Shown here: piece by piece, positions 29,383 to 39,241 of the stretch
Position numbering within the stretch: the stretch's first letter is position 1
Layout: each line of letters opens with the position of its first letter
Assembly (NCBI RefSeq): GCF_017874415.1
Contig: NZ_JAGGLM010000016.1
Location: 1 to 64,000 of the forward strand
Direction of reading: 5' to 3'
Length of the DNA: 64,000 nucleotides
From: Clostridium algifaecis
GTDB lineage: Bacteria; Bacillota; Clostridia; Clostridiales; Clostridiaceae
Position numbers and translations under genes: made by a program
Notes under the pieces: model-generated
Seen by the model: the letters and a program-made list of their open reading frames with translations, nothing else
Told to the model about the DNA's origin: nothing
Databases searched by the model: none

Positions 29383-30861
29383 ATGTCTTTAATAAATGTA
29401 ACAAATCTGACCTTCGCTTATGAAGGCAGTTATGATAATATATTTGAAAATGTAAGCTTTCAAATTGATACCGATTGGAAATTGGGCTTTATCGGAAGAA
29501 ATGGAAGAGGAAAAACTACATTTCTGAATCTTTTACTTGGAAGATATAAATATGCTGGAAATATTTCAGCTAATGTAATTTTTGAATATTTTCCATATGA
29601 AGTACAGGAACAAGAAGATTTTACCGTAGATATCATAAAGAAAATCAGTCCAAATTTAATGGATTGGGAAATAATGAAAGAATTATCATTGTTATCTATA
29701 GATGATAATATTTTATACAGACAATTTTATACACTATCAAAAGGAGAACAAATCAAAGTACTGTTAGTAGCTATGTTTTTGAAGGAGAATTCATTCCTGC
29801 TTATTGATGAACCTACAAATCATTTGGATATTGAAGCTAGAAAAAATCTCAGCAATTACTTGAGAAAAAAGAAAGGATTTATTTTAATTTCACATGATAG
29901 AGCTTTTTTGGACAATTGTATTGATCATATTCTATCAATAAATAAGACAAATATAGAAATACAAAAAGGTGATTTCTCTAGCTGGTGGGAAAATAAAAAA
30001 AATCAGGATGGATTTGAATTATCAGAAAATGAAAAGCTTAAAAAAGATATTATTCATTTATCGGAGTCTGTCAAACGATCAAGTAATTGGTCAAATGAAG
30101 TGGAAAAATCAAAAAAAGGAATAACAAACTCTGGTTCCAAGCTTGATAAAGGTTATGTTGGACATAAGGCTGCTAAAATGATGAAACGTTCTAAGTCGAT
30201 CAAAAACAGACAGCAGGCTGCTATTGATGAAAAGTCTAAGCTTCTCAAAAATATTGAAAGCTCTGACAGCTTAAAGATTTCCCAACTTGCTTATCATAAA
30301 AATAAACTTGTAGAACTTGAGAATGTTTCAATTTTCTATGGTGATACCATAGTTTGCGAAGATGTTGGTTTTAGTATAGAGCAAGGTGACCGAATTTCAC
30401 TCAAAGGTAAAAATGGCTCAGGAAAATCAAGTATTATCAAACTTATTTGTGGCGAGGATATAAAATATACAGGTACTTTTAGAAAAGGAAGTAAACTAAA
30501 AATATCCTATGTATCACAGGATACCTCGCATCTTAAGGGCAACTTAACTGACTATGCTTTAGAAAAGAATATTGATGAAAGTCTTTTTAAGGCAATTTTA
30601 AGAAAACTTGATTTTTCAAGAATTCAATTTGAAAAGGATATGTCATCTTTTAGCGGAGGCCAAAAGAAAAAAGCATTGATTGCAAGAAGTCTTTGTGAGA
30701 AAGCTCATTTGCATATTTGGGATGAACCACTCAATTTTATTGATATTATCTCACGGATGCAGATAGAACAGTTACTGCTTGAATATTCACCAACAATATT
30801 ATTTGTGGAGCATGACAGCAAATTTTGCAAAAATGTTGCAACAAAGTTTTTTGAGCTTTAG
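29383..30861 (+). CDS. ABC-F ribosome protection protein, Lsa/CplR-like
   Basis: 492 residues with two ATPase domains and no membrane helices. Domain 1: GRNGRGKTT, LSKGEQIK, LLIDEPTNHLD. Domain 2: GKNGSGKSS, FSGGQKKK, IWDEPLNFID. The linker between them (about 190-290) is long and basic, as in antibiotic-resistance ABC-F proteins of the Lsa/Vga/CplR groups that dislodge lincosamides, pleuromutilins and streptogramin A from the ribosome. ATG 29383 follows AAAGGAGGATAAAA. The attenuator upstream supports a drug-induced role. Confidence 0.9.
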   Translation: MSLINVTNLTFAYEGSYDNIFENVSFQIDTDWKLGFIGRNGRGKTTFLNLLLGRYKYAGNISANVIFEYFPYEVQEQEDFTVDIIKKISPNLMDWEIMKELSLLSIDDNILYRQFYTLSKGEQIKVLLVAMFLKENSFLLIDEPTNHLDIEARKNLSNYLRKKKGFILISHDRAFLDNCIDHILSINKTNIEIQKGDFSSWWENKKNQDGFELSENEKLKKDIIHLSESVKRSSNWSNEVEKSKKGITNSGSKLDKGYVGHKAAKMMKRSKSIKNRQQAAIDEKSKLLKNIESSDSLKISQLAYHKNKLVELENVSIFYGDTIVCEDVGFSIEQGDRISLKGKNGSGKSSIIKLICGEDIKYTGTFRKGSKLKISYVSQDTSHLKGNLTDYALEKNIDESLFKAILRKLDFSRIQFEKDMSSFSGGQKKKALIARSLCEKAHLHIWDEPLNFIDIISRMQIEQLLLEYSPTILFVEHDSKFCKNVATKFFEL

Positions 30862-30882
30862 CTAAATGAATAAGGGTATATT

Positions 30883-30913
30883 AAAAAGGGAGTGATAAGA
30901 CTTCCCTTTTTTT
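30883..30913 (+). terminator. Terminator after the ABC-F gene
   Basis: A stem of AAAAAGGGAGT with ACTTCCCTTTTTT, with one bulged base, ends in seven T. The following 170 bp up to the permease show no gene. Confidence 0.85.
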
Positions 30914-31090
30914 GCCTAAAAATAAACAGTAATAAATGATGAAATTACTCAAAAATTAAAAAAATTACGACAAAAATTAAAAAAAATCCTAAAGTTATGA
31001 TAACATATTATTTGTACAATAATAAACAAGTGTCTTTAGAAAAGAACTAATCTATTAATTAATAGGCATTTTTGAAAGGAGATATTTTAC

Positions 31091-32491
31091 GTGGAAGAAA
31101 AAGAATTAACACGTGGCCTAAAAGCACGTCATATTGAATTGATTGCTTTAGGCGGCACAATTGGCGTAGGCTTGTTCATGGGATCGGCTAGCACGATCAA
31201 ATGGGCAGGACCATCGGTACTATTGGCTTATGCAGTAGCCGGCATTGCCATGTACATAGTTATGAGAATCATGGGAGAAATGCTTTACCTCGAACCATTG
31301 ACAGGTTCATTTGCAAATTATGCAAATAAATACATATCTCATTGGGCTGGATATATGACAGCATGGTGTTACTGGTTTATGTGGATAGCTATCGGTATGT
31401 CGGAAGTTACCGCTCTCGGTATTTATATGCATTACTGGTTTCCAGCTTTACCGGCCTGGATTCCGGCTTTAATTGGTGTGGCTATTCTAGCTGCTGCTAA
31501 TTTGACTTCAGTTAAGTTCTACGGCGAGTTTGAGTTTTGGTTTTCTTTAATTAAAATTGTCACAATTGTAGTTATGATCATAATAGGATTTGGTTTGATT
31601 TTCTTTGGTATTGGTAACCACGGCGTAGCCATTGGCTTAAAAAATCTTACGGCGAATGGCGGTTTCTTTGCCGGTGGTTGGAAAGGCTGGTTATTTGCCT
31701 TGTGCCTGGTAACAGCATCTTATCAGGGTGTAGAACTCGTCGGCATCACAGCTGGAGAAGCACAGAACCCACAAAACACATTAAGAAAAGCAATAAAAAA
31801 TATTATTTGGCGTGTATTGATTTTTTACATTGGTGCTATATTCGTAATCGTAACTATTTATCCATGGAATAAAATCAGTACTCTTGGCAGTCCGTTTGTC
31901 CTAACTTTTGCTAAGATTGGAATTTCTGCTGCTGCTGGTATTGTCAATTTTGTAGTGCTGACAGCTGCAATGTCTGGCTGCAACAGCGGAATTTATAGCT
32001 GCGGTCGTATGCTTTATACCTTGTCAAAAAATGGCCAAGCTCCTAAATTCCTTGGTAAAGTAACCAAAGACGGTGTACCAGCAAACGCTATTAAAACAAC
32101 TTTGGTTTGCTTGCTCATCGGTGTAGGTTTAAACTATATATGTCCAAATTCTAAACTATTTGTTTATATATACAGTGCCAGCGTTCTTCCAGGTATGGTT
32201 CCCTGGATTGTTTTGTGCATAAGTCAAATAAAATTCCGAAAAGAACATGCAGCTGAAATGGCAGATCATCCTTTTAAATCAAAGTTTTTCCCATATGCTA
32301 ACTATATTGTAGTGGGATATCTTTTCTTAGTTTTAATTGGTATGTGCTTTAATTCCGAAACACAGATGTCCTTGCTGGTTGGTGCTGCGTTCTGTATCAT
32401 AGTTACTATCGGCTATTTTGTCTTTGGCATCAACAAACACACTGCTTCAAAAGTAGAAAAATTTAAAGATGAAGGATTAGAAAACAAATAA
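31091..32491 (+). CDS. Amino acid permease, APC superfamily (AAT family)
   Basis: 466 residues with 12 membrane helices. The N-terminal [18 protein letters not shown] and [11 protein letters not shown] segments are typical of AAT-family proton symporters (AroP, ProY, GabP group). GTG at 31091 follows AAAGGAGATA. Substrate cannot be fixed. Base use differs from neighbours: many GGC, CGT, ACG and CTC codons, where surrounding genes use GGA, AGA and ATA, so it may have been acquired from a less AT-rich Firmicute. A convergent AraC-type gene follows. Confidence 0.92.
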   Translation: MEEKELTRGLKARHIELIALGGTIGVGLFMGSASTIKWAGPSVLLAYAVAGIAMYIVMRIMGEMLYLEPLTGSFANYANKYISHWAGYMTAWCYWFMWIAIGMSEVTALGIYMHYWFPALPAWIPALIGVAILAAANLTSVKFYGEFEFWFSLIKIVTIVVMIIIGFGLIFFGIGNHGVAIGLKNLTANGGFFAGGWKGWLFALCLVTASYQGVELVGITAGEAQNPQNTLRKAIKNIIWRVLIFYIGAIFVIVTIYPWNKISTLGSPFVLTFAKIGISAAAGIVNFVVLTAAMSGCNSGIYSCGRMLYTLSKNGQAPKFLGKVTKDGVPANAIKTTLVCLLIGVGLNYICPNSKLFVYIYSASVLPGMVPWIVLCISQIKFRKEHAAEMADHPFKSKFFPYANYIVVGYLFLVLIGMCFNSETQMSLLVGAAFCIIVTIGYFVFGINKHTASKVEKFKDEGLENK

Positions 32492-32502
32492 ACAAAATGA
32501 TG

Positions 32503-32542
32503 AAAGCACCATCACGCACCTTATCACTCATGATGGTGCTTT
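32503..32542. terminator. Terminator after the permease
   Basis: AAAGCACCATCA (32503-32514) pairs perfectly with TGATGGTGCTTT (32531-32542), then TTG. It sits between convergent genes. Confidence 0.88.
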
Positions 32543-32617
32543 TGTTATGCGATTTTTAATTTAGGATACTATCATTAAAATATAATAAAACTCACTACAA
32601 ATTTAACTATTGATGGA

Positions 32618-33586
32618 TTATTTTTGTACTTGTCTCCTATATTCATTTGGTGTCATAGTAAAGTTTTTCTTAAAAATATGATAAAAATGACTTGATTCTG
32701 AATATCCAACCTTTTCAATAATTTCCTGTACAGAAAGATTTGTTTTAGATAAATAGAAACATGCTTGCTTAAGTTTAATGTTTTGCAAAATTTCTGAATA
32801 TGTTTTATTAGTATGCTTTTTAACTTCTTTTGATAGATAATTTGGATGATAATGAAAGTGTATAGCAGTTTCTTGCAGATTTGTTGTAGCGAAGTTTTCT
32901 TCAATGTAATTCATGATTTCATTAAATTTAGCAGCTTTTTCGTTAGTTTTAAGAAGATTATTAGATTTTTTTGAGCTATTTCTAGAAATTTCGATAAAGA
33001 GAATAACATATAAACTTTCTAATACACTTCTAAAGCCAGGACGTTCATCTATAAATTCATTAATTATTAAAAATATTATTTTTTTTAATGAATCGGATTG
33101 AGCAGTATCAAATACTAAATAAGTATCTCTACTATTTTCATCAAATAAATAATTAATTAAAAATGATGATAAAGCATTATTTTCTCCAATTAAGTTTAGA
33201 AAATAACGAGAAAAAAAGGATTTTTTAAACATAAAATTAAATAAAATATTATCCTCGTCATTTTCTGTAATAATAGCGTGATACGCTTTCGAATTAACTA
33301 AGCATAGTTCTCCTTTAGATAAAATCATTTCTTTATTATCAATTTTTTGAATACATTTTCCAGAATAAATATATATCATTTCAAAAAAATCATGCCTATG
33401 AAATAGATTATTACCATGACTATTATGTAAGTTTACTGCAATATCTCCAGGTGGATTAAAGTCAAAAACTGATTCATCAAAAGCATTGAAGGTTTTAGAA
33501 TTCAGAAAAACAGAATTAAAGCGAGCTGATACTTTATTCATGTAATCTTGTATTTTTTTATCAAGTAATGGCTTATTATTAATCAT
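32618..33586 (-). CDS. AraC-family regulator with cupin sensor domain
   Basis: 322 residues. Residues 60-150 look like a cupin sensor (NLFHRHDFFEMIYIYSG). The C-terminal 100 residues hold two helix-turn-helix motifs, the second with IEKVGYSESSHFYHIFKKNF and the family end TPNEYRRQ. ATG at 33586 follows TAGGAGATT. It is divergent from the small-protein/YitT-like pair and convergent with the permease; targets are unknown. Confidence 0.9.
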   Translation of the reverse strand: MINNKPLLDKKIQDYMNKVSARFNSVFLNSKTFNAFDESVFDFNPPGDIAVNLHNSHGNNLFHRHDFFEMIYIYSGKCIQKIDNKEMILSKGELCLVNSKAYHAIITENDEDNILFNFMFKKSFFSRYFLNLIGENNALSSFLINYLFDENSRDTYLVFDTAQSDSLKKIIFLIINEFIDERPGFRSVLESLYVILFIEISRNSSKKSNNLLKTNEKAAKFNEIMNYIEENFATTNLQETAIHFHYHPNYLSKEVKKHTNKTYSEILQNIKLKQACFYLSKTNLSVQEIIEKVGYSESSHFYHIFKKNFTMTPNEYRRQVQK

Positions 33587-33808
33587 TATTAATCTCCTAG
33601 TATACTACATTAATACCTTATATTAATTATATAGGATATTTAAACAAATGAGAAGAAGAGTATGTATATAAGTGGTTAAATAAAAACAATAAAAAATTAC
33701 AAAAAAACACTTACTTGAGTGAAGATAATTAATATAATTACATCGTAAAAAAAATAAAAAATTTAAATCATGATTATACAAAATAAATATTTAAAGGAGG
33801 AAATTTAA

Positions 33809-33928
33809 GTGAATAAAAAGATATATCAAATTATTAAAAAAGAAATTATGGATGCTGCATCTGTAATGAACAATTCAAACAAAATGATTTATATTAAGGG
33901 TAAAAGGGTAACCATACTATGCAGATGA
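33809..33928 (+). CDS. Small hypothetical protein coupled to the YitT-like gene
   Basis: A 39-residue frame starting GTG 33809, after AAAGGAGGAAA, and ending TGA 33926-33928 within the ATGA overlap with the next gene. The product is basic and amphipathic (MNKKIYQIIKKEIMD start). The strong ribosome site and the overlap argue that it is translated, at least to deliver ribosomes to the next gene. I do not recognise a family. Confidence 0.6.
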   Translation: MNKKIYQIIKKEIMDAASVMNNSNKMIYIKGKRVTILCR

Positions 33929-34566
33929 AAACACTTAACGGGAAAATATTTACGAGACAGTTAGTAATGTTTTTCGGGGGACTTAATATAATACAGTTTG
34001 GGGTAGCAATGTTTTTATGTTTAGGTATTGGATCAGATCCTTTTACTGTTTTTTCACAGGGGATTTCGAGACTCTTAAATATCAATATCGGCAATGCAAA
34101 TAGGGTGTTAACTTTTTGTTTACTTCTGCTTTTGTTTTTTATAAATAGAAAAAAGATAAATATTGGAATGATTTTATCAATTGTGTTCACAGGAATGTTT
34201 CTTAATATGTATATAAAATTTGTTAAGTTGATTATGCCCGGCAATATTACCTTAATAGGCAGCATAGTATTGTTTTTTTTAGCAAGTATTCCAGTATCAA
34301 TTGGTTTTGCAATTATGAAATCAGCCAGATTAGGGGTTGCACCAAATGATTATTTGTATTTGCTAATTACAAGTTATGTTAAAAAACCTTATAGTGTAGT
34401 TAGAATAATTACAGATACTATATATATTATATTTGGAGTCTTATTTGGAGGAATTGCAGGAATTGGCACTATTATATGTATAATTACTCAAGGACCATTA
34501 ATACAATTGTTTATGGCAAGGGTAGAACCTACTTTAGAAGGATTTTTAGTTGAAAAAAATAATTGA
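33925..34566 (+). CDS. YczE/YyaS/YitT-family membrane protein
   Basis: 213 residues with about five membrane helices. The family segment GVAMFLCLGIGSDPFTVFSQGISRLLN and the later GVAPNDYLYLLI match YczE/YitT-like proteins of unknown transport function. ATG 33925 overlaps the previous stop as ATGA; an ATG two codons earlier (33919) is possible. Confidence 0.82.
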   Translation: MKTLNGKIFTRQLVMFFGGLNIIQFGVAMFLCLGIGSDPFTVFSQGISRLLNINIGNANRVLTFCLLLLLFFINRKKINIGMILSIVFTGMFLNMYIKFVKLIMPGNITLIGSIVLFFLASIPVSIGFAIMKSARLGVAPNDYLYLLITSYVKKPYSVVRIITDTIYIIFGVLFGGIAGIGTIICIITQGPLIQLFMARVEPTLEGFLVEKNN

Positions 34567-34581
34567 CACGTAACCATAAAA

Positions 34582-34612
34582 CCCATAAAATTCAGGTATC
34601 AGATTTTATGGG
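34582..34612 (+). terminator. Terminator after the YitT-like gene
   Basis: CCCATAAAAT (34582-34591) pairs with ATTTTATGGG (34603-34612), then ATGTTTTTTATTT. Confidence 0.9.
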
Positions 34613-34744
34613 ATGTTTTTTATTTATAAGCGGTTGTTCTTTTAAATTTTCCAATAGGTATAGATAATTTTAAGATAGATTTAAGGTGAGTAAAATATAG
34701 TTAATATAAATGCTTGTCGCTGAAATTGAAAAGGGGGGTATACA

Positions 34745-35731
34745 ATGAAAGGTATGAAAAATATAATTAAAAAGTTTCAAGTTGTAGTACTTGTAGTATT
34801 AATTGGGCTGGGAACTATGTCTATTACAAATATAAATCAATTTCAGAATAACAACAGTAATCTATATATGTCTTCTGAACATTTTTCCAATCAATATTCG
34901 ATTCATTCACTTAAGAACATAAGATTGCGCAATACAGCTGTAGCTGCGGCAAATCTTCCTGCCAATACTCAGACATCTTCAAACTGGAGTGGATATATAA
35001 CTACGCCTGCGTCTAGTATCTATACCAGTATTTCAGGCAGCTGGACAATCCCTAGTATTTCGTCAAACAAAGGAGAGTCAATAGGTGCCCAATGGATTGG
35101 CTTGGGTGGTGTATCATCTTCAGACCTTCTCCAAATGGGAACTATGGAGGAAATAGAAAATGGACAAACTACAGTAGAAGTATTTTGGGAAAAGCTTCCT
35201 GATGCCTCTCAAAATATAATGAGCCTTCCAGTAGGTTCAACTATTAATGTAAGTATATACAAATCATCGAATTCAGACTCTACGTGGAATTTGACATTTA
35301 CTGCTAATGAACCAAATGGTACAGTTCAAACAAAGACAATAACTACAACATTGGATTCTTCATATGCTCAAGGAATAGGAACATCTGCTGAATGGATCAG
35401 CGAAGATCCTTCAAATGAAAATAGTGAGCTTCTTCCTTTAGCAAATATGGGCACAATAAAATATAAATCGGCCAAAGTTAATGGTCAGGCATTAAATGCT
35501 TCTGGCAATACTGTTGAACCTGTTGCCATGGTATCTAATGGGAATATAGCAATTTATCCTTCTGAACTTGGATCGGATGGAGAATCATTTACAACAACAA
35601 GTACAAACTTAAGTACTAATTCAAATACAAATGTTAATCCATATTCACGTAACAATCCTGGTTTTAGACATAGAGTTAGTAAAGCACCAATGCCTTTGCA
35701 AATACGTGAAAGAATACATTATGGTTTTTAG
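34745..35731 (+). CDS. Glutamic endopeptidase, family G1 (eqolisin-like)
   Basis: 328 residues, exported: an N-terminal hydrophobic stretch (10-28) without a clear cleavage site, a propeptide-like region to about residue 75, then the G1 core starting SSNWSGYI. Family hallmarks are the first catalytic segment WIGLGG...LLQMGTMEE (candidate Gln) and AEWISEDPS (candidate Glu). The G1 fold is a beta sandwich active at acid pH in fungal enzymes. AAGGGGGG precedes ATG. The C-terminal 60 residues are Asn/Thr/Ser-rich, then basic. Confidence 0.82.
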   Translation: MKGMKNIIKKFQVVVLVVLIGLGTMSITNINQFQNNNSNLYMSSEHFSNQYSIHSLKNIRLRNTAVAAANLPANTQTSSNWSGYITTPASSIYTSISGSWTIPSISSNKGESIGAQWIGLGGVSSSDLLQMGTMEEIENGQTTVEVFWEKLPDASQNIMSLPVGSTINVSIYKSSNSDSTWNLTFTANEPNGTVQTKTITTTLDSSYAQGIGTSAEWISEDPSNENSELLPLANMGTIKYKSAKVNGQALNASGNTVEPVAMVSNGNIAIYPSELGSDGESFTTTSTNLSTNSNTNVNPYSRNNPGFRHRVSKAPMPLQIRERIHYGF

Positions 35732-35745
35732 TATGTAAATTTTAT

Positions 35746-35796
35746 AATAAGAAAAGATATAGTACAAGTTTATTTTCTACTATATCTTTTCTTATT
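35746..35796. terminator. Very long bidirectional terminator
   Basis: A perfect 19-bp stem (35746-35764 with 35778-35796), loop of 13, flanked by TTAT and ATAA. It lies between the convergent peptidase and HAD genes and touches the HAD stop codon. Confidence 0.88.
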
Positions 35797-36459
35797 TTAT
35801 ATATTGAAATTTTTATTGATTATATCTATAACATCAAGCAAACTACCGGCTTTAGCAAAAATTTTTGACATAAGCTCATCGGGTATTCTTATGAGGTCAG
35901 GTACCCATATAGGTTTTATACCTGCATTTAATGATGCGTTTATCCCATTTGTAGAATCCTCTAAAACAATTGCATTATTAGTATCAACATCTAATTTTTC
36001 GCATGGAGTTAAAAATATTTCAGGGTTGGGTTTGCTTTCTTTTATATCCTCTCCGCTTATTATAAAATCAAAGCCTGTAATTCCTGTCATAGTCAAATAA
36101 TAATTTATTACTTCAGCTCTACTTGAAGAAGCCACAGCCATTTTAATCTTATTTTCCTTAAGAAATTTTATAAGTTCTAAAAGTCCTGGTTTTATAGGAA
36201 CTCTATCTTTTTTGATTATATCACGAAATATTTTATTCTTATAAGAAAGTGCGGCTTCTAATGGAAAATTTTCACCAAAGGTTTCTATAAATGTTTTATT
36301 TCTTGATTTGCAGCTTGCACCTGTAATTTTTTGAAATATACAATCATTAAAAGTATAACCGTATTTTTCACCGGTTTCTTTATAGGCTATTCTAGCAATT
36401 CTTTCTGTGTCGAACATCAATCCATCCATATCAAATATTACTAATTTTAAATCCATCAT
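35797..36459 (-). CDS. HAD-superfamily phosphatase/phosphomutase (beta-PGM-like)
   Basis: 220 residues. Motif I is FDMDGLMFDTE with the nucleophile Asp, motif II is ASSSRAEV, and motifs III/IV are KPNPEIFL and VLEDSTNG. The helical cap lies between motifs I and II, as in subclass IA enzymes such as beta-phosphoglucomutase and YvdM-like phosphatases. The substrate is not deducible. It sits 43 bp downstream of the AEC-type gene on the same strand. Confidence 0.88.
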   Translation of the reverse strand: MMDLKLVIFDMDGLMFDTERIARIAYKETGEKYGYTFNDCIFQKITGASCKSRNKTFIETFGENFPLEAALSYKNKIFRDIIKKDRVPIKPGLLELIKFLKENKIKMAVASSSRAEVINYYLTMTGITGFDFIISGEDIKESKPNPEIFLTPCEKLDVDTNNAIVLEDSTNGINASLNAGIKPIWVPDLIRIPDELMSKIFAKAGSLLDVIDIINKNFNI

Positions 36460-36502
36460 ACTTGAGTAAACAGTCCTTTCATTTTATAATTAAAAATTTT
36501 GA

Positions 36503-37399
36503 TTACAGGGCTACAATACCCCAAATTAATATAAAACTTAATATTATAGTTATATTACATAATGTACCTACCATTTTTTTGTCATAATTAAATTCTACCG
36601 CATAGGGGATGACAGCCATACCAATAGGCAATGTAAGTCCGATAAGCAGAGTATGGCGAAATAATGAATTAAATGGCATAAAAATAAAAAGTATAATCCC
36701 TATAGTCAATCCGATAGAATATCTTATAAATAAAATTTTCAATATATTTTTCCTATAAATTCTATCAATATTAAAGTTCAGGCATATTCCAAGAAGTAAA
36801 AGGGACAGAGGTCCATTTGCTTTAGATAGTATTCCTGAGATATTTATAAAAAAAACAGGGTAGTGAAGTCCGAATAAATTCAATATTAAAGTTATTATGT
36901 AAGACATAAGTGGAATGGAAGTAACCAATTTTTTTAATATATTTTTGGAATTTATGTATTCACCATTTGAAGAAAAATGGCTTGCCAGTAAATAGCAAAT
37001 TACAAATATGGTTATGGAATTTCCCATATCAAACATACCAAAATATTTTAAACCCTCTCTGCCCCATATAGCTTCAACAACTGGATAAGCAAACAAGCCA
37101 ACGTTGAAGCCAGGAACCAGCATGGATAAAGTACCTCTCATTTTTCTGTTTTCTTTTTTAAAAGCGATGATACTTACTATACACATTAATATTCCAAAAA
37201 GAAGGCTTGTCATAGCTATGAATATAAGCGAAATATCGAGCTTCATATTATTAAATGTAACTATTATTAATGCGGGAAGTGTTATATTGAATATAATTCT
37301 GGAAACCCCGTCAGCATCTTCTTCCTTAATGATATTGAGTTCTTTAAAAATATATCCTAATGCTATAATTAGTATAAATAAAATAAATTGATTATTTAC
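36503..37399 (-). pseudogene. AEC-family permease with damaged or non-standard start
   Basis: Auxin-efflux-carrier-type permease with about ten helices. The first in-frame ATG is at 37246 (247 aa), but the same frame stays open upstream to 37399 and encodes 51 more residues that look like a normal AEC N-terminus (FILFILIIALGYIFKELNII then SRIIFNITLPALI). No ATG, GTG or TTG starts that part; an ATG at 37401-37399 is one base out of frame and runs into TAA. One missing base just after that ATG would explain it. Either a frameshifted gene, a sequence error, or a truncated protein starting at 37246. Confidence 0.75.
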
Positions 37400-37543
37400 A
37401 TTTTCTATTTTAACACACGTCCTATCTAATTTATTTTAAGCAATTAATAAGAATTTTATATTGTCCATAAAAAGCAACTTGATTATTATTATAAATACAT
37501 GACTGTTATATATCAAGAACGAAATAAGGTAAGTTTGCAAATT

Positions 37544-37581
37544 AAAAAATAAAGCCCCTAAAATTAGAGGCTTTATTTTTT
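37544..37581. terminator. Bidirectional terminator
   Basis: AAAAAATAAAGCC (37544-37556) pairs with GGCTTTATTTTTT (37569-37581). It overlaps the stop codon of the small minus-strand gene. Confidence 0.85.
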
Positions 37582-37714
37582 AAACATCATTATTTTTTAC
37601 AGAATGTTTTTTTGAATTAGGGTTATGATTTTTAGCTTCTTCACTAATAGTTGTATTATTTTTACTTTTTCTTTTTCGTACTTCTTTTTTATCTATCTGA
37701 CTGTCTTTTGCCAT
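37580..37714 (-). CDS. Small Lys/Asn-rich hypothetical protein
   Basis: 44 residues, ATG 37714 after GGGAGATGATAAA, TAA at 37582-37580. It is highly basic and polar (KKEVRKRKSKNN) with no hydrophobic stretch, much like small spore-core proteins in composition. It follows another tiny gene in the same direction with a 39-bp gap. Confidence 0.6.
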   Translation of the reverse strand: MAKDSQIDKKEVRKRKSKNNTTISEEAKNHNPNSKKHSVKNNDV

Positions 37715-37753
37715 TTTATCATCTCCCTTGAATAATTTGATAGATGTATGGTG

Positions 37754-37906
37754 TTACATTGGAGCAGCTCTTTTATTTCCAGTTTTAGCTTTCCCCTGAA
37801 TTTCTGGTACGGGATTTACTGTATTTTTTTTAATTTTCATCTTTTTATTACTTTCCGTACCGTGTGGATCACCGGGATTTGGTCTCCTCATACCTGCTTT
37901 AGCCAT
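37754..37906 (-). CDS. Small conserved basic protein, possible spore protein
   Basis: 50 residues starting MAKAGMRRPNPGDPHGTES and continuing with Lys- and Asn-rich sequence. ATG 37906 is preceded by AGAAGGGGG; a longer frame to 37948 is less likely. From memory, proteins with this start are common in clostridia and often linked with spores, but the role is not established. Confidence 0.65.
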   Translation of the reverse strand: MAKAGMRRPNPGDPHGTESNKKMKIKKNTVNPVPEIQGKAKTGNKRAAPM

Positions 37907-38110
37907 AAATTTAAGACCCCCTTCTAGCTTTAACATTTTATTTTTCATAAATATATTAACCTTACTTATAACATTTATTCATAAATATATTTCTTCTAAT
38001 TGTGTTTTTTTACAAATAAAATATATAAAATTTAGGATTTTTGTAAATGGAAAATTAAAAACTGTAATGTTAAAATAATCATATAAATACTTTTATAGGG
38101 GGAATTGTAA

Positions 38111-39220
38111 ATGGCAAACGTATCTTTAAAACATATAGGGAAAGTGTATTCTGGTAACGTGGAGGCAGTTAAAGATTTTAATCTTGAAATAAAGGATAAA
38201 GAATTTATAGTATTTGTAGGGCCATCGGGATGCGGTAAATCTACTGTGCTTAGAATGATTGCTGGGCTTGAAGAAATAACAAAAGGTGAACTCTACATAG
38301 GGGACAAGCTTATGAATGATGTATCGCCTAAAAATAGGGATATAGCTATGGTTTTCCAAAACTATGCATTGTATCCGCATATGACTGTTTATAATAATAT
38401 GGCTTTTGCACTTAAACTTAGAAAAGTACCTAAAGATGAAATAGATAAAAAAGTAAAAGAGGCAGCTGAAATTCTTGATTTAACTAAATTGTTAGATAGA
38501 AAACCAAAAGCATTATCAGGAGGGCAGAGGCAAAGAGTTGCTATGGGAAGGTCAATAGTTAGAAATCCAAGGGTATTTTTGATGGATGAGCCATTATCAA
38601 ATCTGGATGCTAAATTGAGAGTGCAAATGAGAACAGAAATATCAAAATTGCATAAAAGATTACAAACAACATTTATATATGTTACACATGACCAAACAGA
38701 AGCTATGACACTTGGTACTAGAATTGTAGTTATAAAAGATGGAATTATTCAGCAGGTTGATACACCTCAAAATATATATAATAATCCTGTAAACGTATTT
38801 GTAGCTGGATTTATAGGAAGTCCTCAAATGAATTTTATTAATGTAGAACTTGAAGATGTAGATGGAAAGATTAAAGCTGTATTTGAAGAAAATGAAATAC
38901 TTTTAGAAGAGAATATATCTAAAATTTTAAAAGAAAAAGGATATATTGGAAAAGAAGTAATACTTGGAATAAGACCTGAAAATATAAGTAATACGGAAGA
39001 AAGTATTAATAAGTTTAAAAATTCCGTAGTAAAATTAAATGTTGATTTAACTGAACTTATGGGTGCAGAAACTTATATATATTTATCTAAAAATAACATT
39101 AAAGTAACAGCAAGAGTAAATGGAACATCTAATGTTAAAATGGGGGATAGTATAGATGTAGCACTTGATTCAACTAAAATTTACGCATTTGATAAAGAAA
39201 GTAAACTGGCAATTTTATAA
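38111..39220 (+). CDS. Sugar ABC transporter ATPase, MsmX/UgpC type
   Basis: 369 residues. Walker [11 protein letters not shown]-loop [10 protein letters not shown], signature LSGGQRQR, Walker [16 protein letters not shown] and a C-terminal TOBE region mark the CUT1 ATPase that energises disaccharide and oligosaccharide importers. AGGGGGAA precedes ATG. The substrate-binding and permease genes are at 41398-44515, so this is probably the ATPase for maltodextrin uptake. Encoded with a PucR-type regulator. Confidence 0.93.
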   Translation: MANVSLKHIGKVYSGNVEAVKDFNLEIKDKEFIVFVGPSGCGKSTVLRMIAGLEEITKGELYIGDKLMNDVSPKNRDIAMVFQNYALYPHMTVYNNMAFALKLRKVPKDEIDKKVKEAAEILDLTKLLDRKPKALSGGQRQRVAMGRSIVRNPRVFLMDEPLSNLDAKLRVQMRTEISKLHKRLQTTFIYVTHDQTEAMTLGTRIVVIKDGIIQQVDTPQNIYNNPVNVFVAGFIGSPQMNFINVELEDVDGKIKAVFEENEILLEENISKILKEKGYIGKEVILGIRPENISNTEESINKFKNSVVKLNVDLTELMGAETYIYLSKNNIKVTARVNGTSNVKMGDSIDVALDSTKIYAFDKESKLAIL

Positions 39221-39241
39221 TGTATTTTGGGAGAAATGAAA

